From assembly GCA_020025035.1 (NCBI GenBank), contig JAHHSU010000012.1, positions 1-27,030 on the forward strand: DNA of 27,030 nucleotides, in the 5' to 3' direction. Positions 23,869 through 27,030 of the stretch are shown one piece after another. The position numbers were made by a program, and so were the translations under genes. The notes under the pieces are model-generated. The model searched no databases, had not been told where the DNA came from, and saw only the letters and a list, made by a program, of their open reading frames with translations. Numbering within the stretch: position 1 is the stretch's first letter; every line of letters begins with the position of its first letter. The stretch comes from Thomasclavelia sp. (GTDB lineage: Bacteria; Bacillota_I; Bacilli_A; Erysipelotrichales; Coprobacillaceae).

Positions 23869-24336
23869 ATGCAAAGCAACAAATTGTTGTCTAAATATAC
23901 AATAGTTTTATTGTTGATTTTTATTATGGTATGGCAACTTATTCCAATGATTTATAGAGTAAAAGGAATTTCAATGGAACCAGAGTTTAAAAATAATGAT
24001 TATGTTGTGATTGATTATTATCATCGACATAAATCATATCAAAATGGAGATGTTGTCATTATTAAAAAGGATCATGGTAATAGACCAATACTTAAACGTG
24101 TTATTGGAATAGCAGGTGATCATGTACAAATTATTGATAATGAGTTGTATGTAAATGGCAATAAACAAATTGAAACTTATGTATTAGATAAAATGAATAC
24201 CCATGATTTAGATTTTGTTGTTCCAAAAGATCAATTATTTGTTCTTGGAGATAATCGAAATTCTAGTGTAGATTCACGTCATTTTGGATTAGTTAATGTT
24301 ACAAATGTTTTAGGAAAGGTTATTTTACATATTTAA
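23869..24336 (+). CDS. lepB: Signal peptidase I
   Basis: A 155-residue type I signal peptidase that cleaves signal peptides of exported proteins. One N-terminal membrane anchor (about 9-28) is followed by the catalytic serine S35 in GISMEP and the general-base lysine K76 in PILKRVIG. The conserved GDNRNSSVDSR box is at 127-137. The size fits the short Gram-positive SipS-like form. GAGGTG precedes the ATG at 23869. The next gene begins 31 nt downstream, so they are probably co-transcribed. The genome may have other signal peptidases; nothing here shows specialisation for sporulation. Confidence 0.93.
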   Translation: MQSNKLLSKYTIVLLLIFIMVWQLIPMIYRVKGISMEPEFKNNDYVVIDYYHRHKSYQNGDVVIIKKDHGNRPILKRVIGIAGDHVQIIDNELYVNGNKQIETYVLDKMNTHDLDFVVPKDQLFVLGDNRNSSVDSRHFGLVNVTNVLGKVILHI

Positions 24337-24367
24337 ATGAATATGTATATAAAGAAGGTGGGATAAA

Positions 24368-26110
24368 ATGGATTACAAATTAAATTTAGATAGAGGAAAA
24401 GCAATTTTAAATTTTTCAGAAGAGTTTTGTCGTACGAGTTTAGAAATATTGGAAAGTAGTGGATTTGATCGTGTAATGAACTCGTTTATTAAAAATCTTC
24501 AAAGAAAGGACGATACAATCTATCGCTATTTAAAAAATTGCAATGATGATAAAGGAATTATTGAAGATTTAAAAATCATTTCTAAATTATTATTAGTAAT
24601 GAATGCAGATGAAATATGTCATATCTATCAAGATTATGCTCCATATTTTTGTGATCGTGAGATGTTTATTAGTATAGTGGAAGCTTTTTATTTATTTTGG
24701 CGACGTTTAGAACGTTATGCAGTGGTTTATAATAAACATATCCAAACAGGATTCCAAAATGTTCAATTTGTTGAAGCCCAAAATAAATTTGAAGAATTAG
24801 TCTTATCTACTTATAGAAAAATTGAAGAATCTGCTTTAGGGTATAAACAAAGAATTTATAGACAAATTACAGCAGGAGTAAATGCTGGTTTAATCGTTAG
24901 CCAACTTCATACATCATTGCCTGAAGAATATCACAATTTAAAGGATATACCATTTATTCAGTCTGTTACTATTCATCCTCCGTTTATTACATATTCTAAA
25001 CGTAATAAGCGTGATGGGGTTTTTCCAGAAATATATGAAAATCCAATTGAAAATATACAATTTAAGAAACATCAATGGTTTTGTTATCCAGCAAAAGTCG
25101 GTGATTTAATTGCATTTGTTTATTTTAATGTTGCATTTATGTCACAAGGTGTTACGTTATGTAATTTGTTTGAATTAGCATGTGAGGAAGAATATTTAAA
25201 TCGTAAACCTGATATGATATATGTTTACGGATATGATGATGGACAAAAAAATGAAGTATTTTATCAAGATAATAAAAATGACATGATGGTGGCATTACTT
25301 TCTGCACACGATGATTTTGATTATTTTGGTTATATGAAAAAAATGATTCTTACATTGCATAATGTAAGAAAAATTAATCATCATCAGTTGCCAATTCATG
25401 GTGCTATGGTAAAAATGATTTTACAAAATGGAGATGTAAAAAATGTTGTAGTAATGGGAGATAGTGGAGCTGGAAAATCAGAAACAATTGAACAAATTAA
25501 AGTATATGGTGCACCATATATTAGAGAAATTAAAACAATTTATGATGATATGGGTGTTTTAATGTGTGATAATGGTGTGGTTAAAACATCAGGGACAGAA
25601 ATTGGTGCATTTGTACGACTTGATGATTTAGATGTAGGATATGGATATAAAGAGTTAGACAGATCAGTCTTTATGAATCCTGACAAAATTAATGCACGAA
25701 TTGTAATTCCAATTACTCCTTATAAAGATGTTGTTGAACATCATAATGTAGATTACTTTTTATATGCAAATAATTATGAAAGTGATGGTAGTTCACTTAC
25801 GTTCTTTGATAATATAGATAGTGCTTTGGATGTTTTTAGATCAGGGAAAAGAATGGCAAAAGGAACAACAACTGAATCTGGTATTGTAGAAAGTTATTTT
25901 GCAAACCCATTTGGTCCAGTTCAAAGACAAGAAATGACAGATAAAATATTAGTGGATTACTTCCAAATGATGATTAATCAAGGTGTAAAAATTGGTCAAA
26001 TTCGCACAAGACTAGGAATTGTTGGAAGAGAACATAGTGGTCCAAAAGAAGCTGCTATTGCGATTTTAAAAGAAGTTGTTGGAGATAACTTCAATATTCC
26101 AAGTATATAG
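24368..26110 (+). CDS. HPr kinase/PEPCK-like P-loop protein with a large N-terminal region
   Basis: A 580-residue soluble protein. The C-terminal part (about 340-520) looks like the HPr-kinase/PEPCK superfamily: IHGAM (343-347, cf. the HG preceding the HprK P-loop), the P-loop GDSGAGKSE (364-372, close to the HprK GESGxGKSE), paired aspartates D393-D394 in IYDDMGV, then GTEIGAFVRLDDLD, FMNPDKINARIVIP and ESYFANPFGP, the last resembling PEPCK's conserved PF-containing stretch. Residues about 1-330 are mostly helical-looking and I cannot assign them. The length is near ATP-dependent PEPCK (about 530), but the N-terminal substrate-binding part of PEPCK is not evident, so true carboxykinase activity is doubtful. 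AAGGTGGG precedes the ATG. It sits 31 nt after lepB and before a strong terminator. Function: probably a nucleotide-dependent kinase; substrate unknown. Confidence 0.6.
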   Translation: MDYKLNLDRGKAILNFSEEFCRTSLEILESSGFDRVMNSFIKNLQRKDDTIYRYLKNCNDDKGIIEDLKIISKLLLVMNADEICHIYQDYAPYFCDREMFISIVEAFYLFWRRLERYAVVYNKHIQTGFQNVQFVEAQNKFEELVLSTYRKIEESALGYKQRIYRQITAGVNAGLIVSQLHTSLPEEYHNLKDIPFIQSVTIHPPFITYSKRNKRDGVFPEIYENPIENIQFKKHQWFCYPAKVGDLIAFVYFNVAFMSQGVTLCNLFELACEEEYLNRKPDMIYVYGYDDGQKNEVFYQDNKNDMMVALLSAHDDFDYFGYMKKMILTLHNVRKINHHQLPIHGAMVKMILQNGDVKNVVVMGDSGAGKSETIEQIKVYGAPYIREIKTIYDDMGVLMCDNGVVKTSGTEIGAFVRLDDLDVGYGYKELDRSVFMNPDKINARIVIPITPYKDVVEHHNVDYFLYANNYESDGSSLTFFDNIDSALDVFRSGKRMAKGTTTESGIVESYFANPFGPVQRQEMTDKILVDYFQMMINQGVKIGQIRTRLGIVGREHSGPKEAAIAILKEVVGDNFNIPSI

Positions 26111-26130
26111 TTAAATCATTTTAGATTGAT

Positions 26131-26169
26131 AAACTCCTTTGTGAAAATACATTTTAAAGGAGTTTTTTT
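26131..26169 (+). terminator. Intrinsic terminator after the PEPCK/HPr-kinase-like gene
   Basis: AAACTCCTTT (26131-26140) pairs perfectly with AAAGGAGTTT (26156-26165), with a 15-nt loop that itself contains AAAAT/ATTTT, and seven T at 26163-26169. Confidence 0.9.
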
Positions 26170-26317
26170 CATTGATGTATGTCTTGTTTAACTAAAATAT
26201 TTTTATCATATTTATAATTCCACTTTTATTTTACAATTCAGGGCTCATTTTTTATTCTTGCTATAACACAGTTCAACTTAAAGACTATAAAAAATGATAA
26301 AATGTCAGGAGGATTTT

Positions 26318-26854
26318 ATGATAAGTTCAAACGAATTTAAAGAAAAATGGAATAAGGACATATCTCCATTAGTAGAATATAGCGAAGAAGTAGTTAATGG
26401 TTTAAATATACCTATAGAAAGTAAAAGATTTTTAATAGAAAGTGGGTTGCCAGAATCAGCTGCACCATTTTTAAGTTTTGAAACAATGGATAAAGGAGCA
26501 TTATTAAGATTAATAGAAAAATATAACTTAGATAAGGATTATATTTATATTGGATTTACAGGTGAAGGTGATATTTTAGCTATAGAAAATAATTCAGGGA
26601 TAGTTATAACTATAAATCATGAAACATATGAAGAATCATATGTCAATAATTCTGTGCAACAGCTAGCAGAAAGTTTACTAGAATATTCAGAGTTTATAAA
26701 AAGAATTAAAAAAGTTAATGGTGGACGTGCATATTTAAATAAGACTTGTTCTAGAGAAGAATTAAATATTTTAAAAGATAAATTAACTTTAATTGATGAT
26801 AGATGTTTAGATAGTAATAGTTTTTGGTGGAATAAGATAAGTAGCTTTGAATAA
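26318..26854 (+). CDS. SUKH-type (SMI1/KNR4 superfamily) immunity-like protein
   Basis: A 178-residue soluble protein resembling SUKH immunity proteins that protect against polymorphic or contact-dependent toxins. Visible landmarks: FLIESGLPESAAPFLSF (38-54, a typical GLP...PFL.F start), YIYIGFTGEGDILAIENNSG (76-94) and the VNNSVQQLAESLLEY (109-123) stretch matching the NsS-helix of the fold. The start at 26318 follows a perfect AGGAGG; an in-frame ATG at 26294 lacks one. No cognate toxin is in the window, but the window ends 176 bp later. It has its own transcription unit after a strong terminator. Assignment is by pattern only; the SUKH subgroup is uncertain. Confidence 0.6.
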   Translation: MISSNEFKEKWNKDISPLVEYSEEVVNGLNIPIESKRFLIESGLPESAAPFLSFETMDKGALLRLIEKYNLDKDYIYIGFTGEGDILAIENNSGIVITINHETYEESYVNNSVQQLAESLLEYSEFIKRIKKVNGGRAYLNKTCSREELNILKDKLTLIDDRCLDSNSFWWNKISSFE

Positions 26855-27030
26855 CATAAAAATAGTGTATATGAAATTTGTATAATAAAGACTCAAAATA
26901 ATACAATGGAAGCGACAATATGACATTTATTTATGATAAAAGATAAATGGTGGATGGCAGCGGTTAATATTAAAGAAATGATTTTATAGAGATATTAAGT
27001 AATTAGTATGAAGAGATAGTAGAAATAGAA
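26855..27030. other. Terminal stretch without a recognisable gene
   Basis: No ORF of useful length, no clear terminator and no RNA gene is visible. A short open stretch (26933-26989, about 18 codons including DKWWMAAVNIK) might be a leftover of a decayed gene, but it is too short to support. Confidence 0.4.

Noticed and set aside
26933..26989. Short ORF containing DKWWMAAVNIK
   Set aside because: Only 18 codons with no close ribosome binding site. It may be a gene remnant, but nothing supports a specific identity.

Overview
The window reads as a chromosomal segment of a low-G+C, spore-forming Firmicute, most likely from the Erysipelotrichia/Coprobacillaceae side of the Bacilli. This is inferred from strongly A+T-rich codon use, AGGAGG/GGTGAT-type ribosome binding sites, the Bacilli-type helicase loaders DnaB and DnaI, a spoIIA-sigF operon, and the NusG-II / Gx-transporter / ApbE / FMN-binding lipoprotein set. 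TGA is used as a stop (for example at the ends of dnaE, dnaI and the serine hydrolase gene), so this is not a code-4 mollicute. All 25 supported protein genes lie on the + strand. I see no tRNA, rRNA, CRISPR array or insertion sequence.

Layout. 1-3.6 kb: a trigger-factor-like chaperone without its ribosome-binding domain; then a YihY/BrkB membrane protein, a TrmA/RlmD-family protein whose catalytic residues are gone, and a membrane-anchored NusG-II protein. 3.6-5.4 kb: an ApbE flavin-transferase lipoprotein with a long leader, then a small unknown membrane protein. 5.4-14.8 kb: replication and repair genes, dnaE-polA-mutM and coaE-dnaB-dnaI, several of them overlapping. 14.8-17.3 kb: pfkA-pyk, behind a promoter whose -10 box is enclosed by an inverted repeat. 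Order and content resemble a condensed version of the Bacillus subtilis dnaE...pfkA-pyk...polA-mutM-coaE...dnaB-dnaI region.

17.4-21.0 kb: a cytoplasmic beta-lactamase-like serine hydrolase with an unrecognised C-terminal domain, a DEDDh exonuclease with a BRCT-like tail, an FMN-binding lipoprotein carrying the TGAT flavinylation motif, and a Gx transporter. ApbE, the FMN lipoprotein, the Gx transporter and the NusG-II protein probably form one extracytoplasmic flavin/redox system, here split over about 16 kb. 21.0-23.8 kb: dacF-spoIIAA-spoIIAB-sigF, the forespore sigma-F module. 23.8-26.1 kb: signal peptidase I followed by a 580-residue protein with an HPr-kinase/PEPCK-type P-loop domain. 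26.3-27.0 kb: an orphan SUKH-type immunity protein and an apparently non-coding tail, possibly the start of an accessory region.

Most of the window is conserved housekeeping DNA. The items most worth a second look are the PEPCK/HPr-kinase-like protein, the inactive-looking TrmA homologue, the split flavinylation set, and the promoter architectures before pfkA and spoIIAA. Intrinsic terminators delimit most transcription units.
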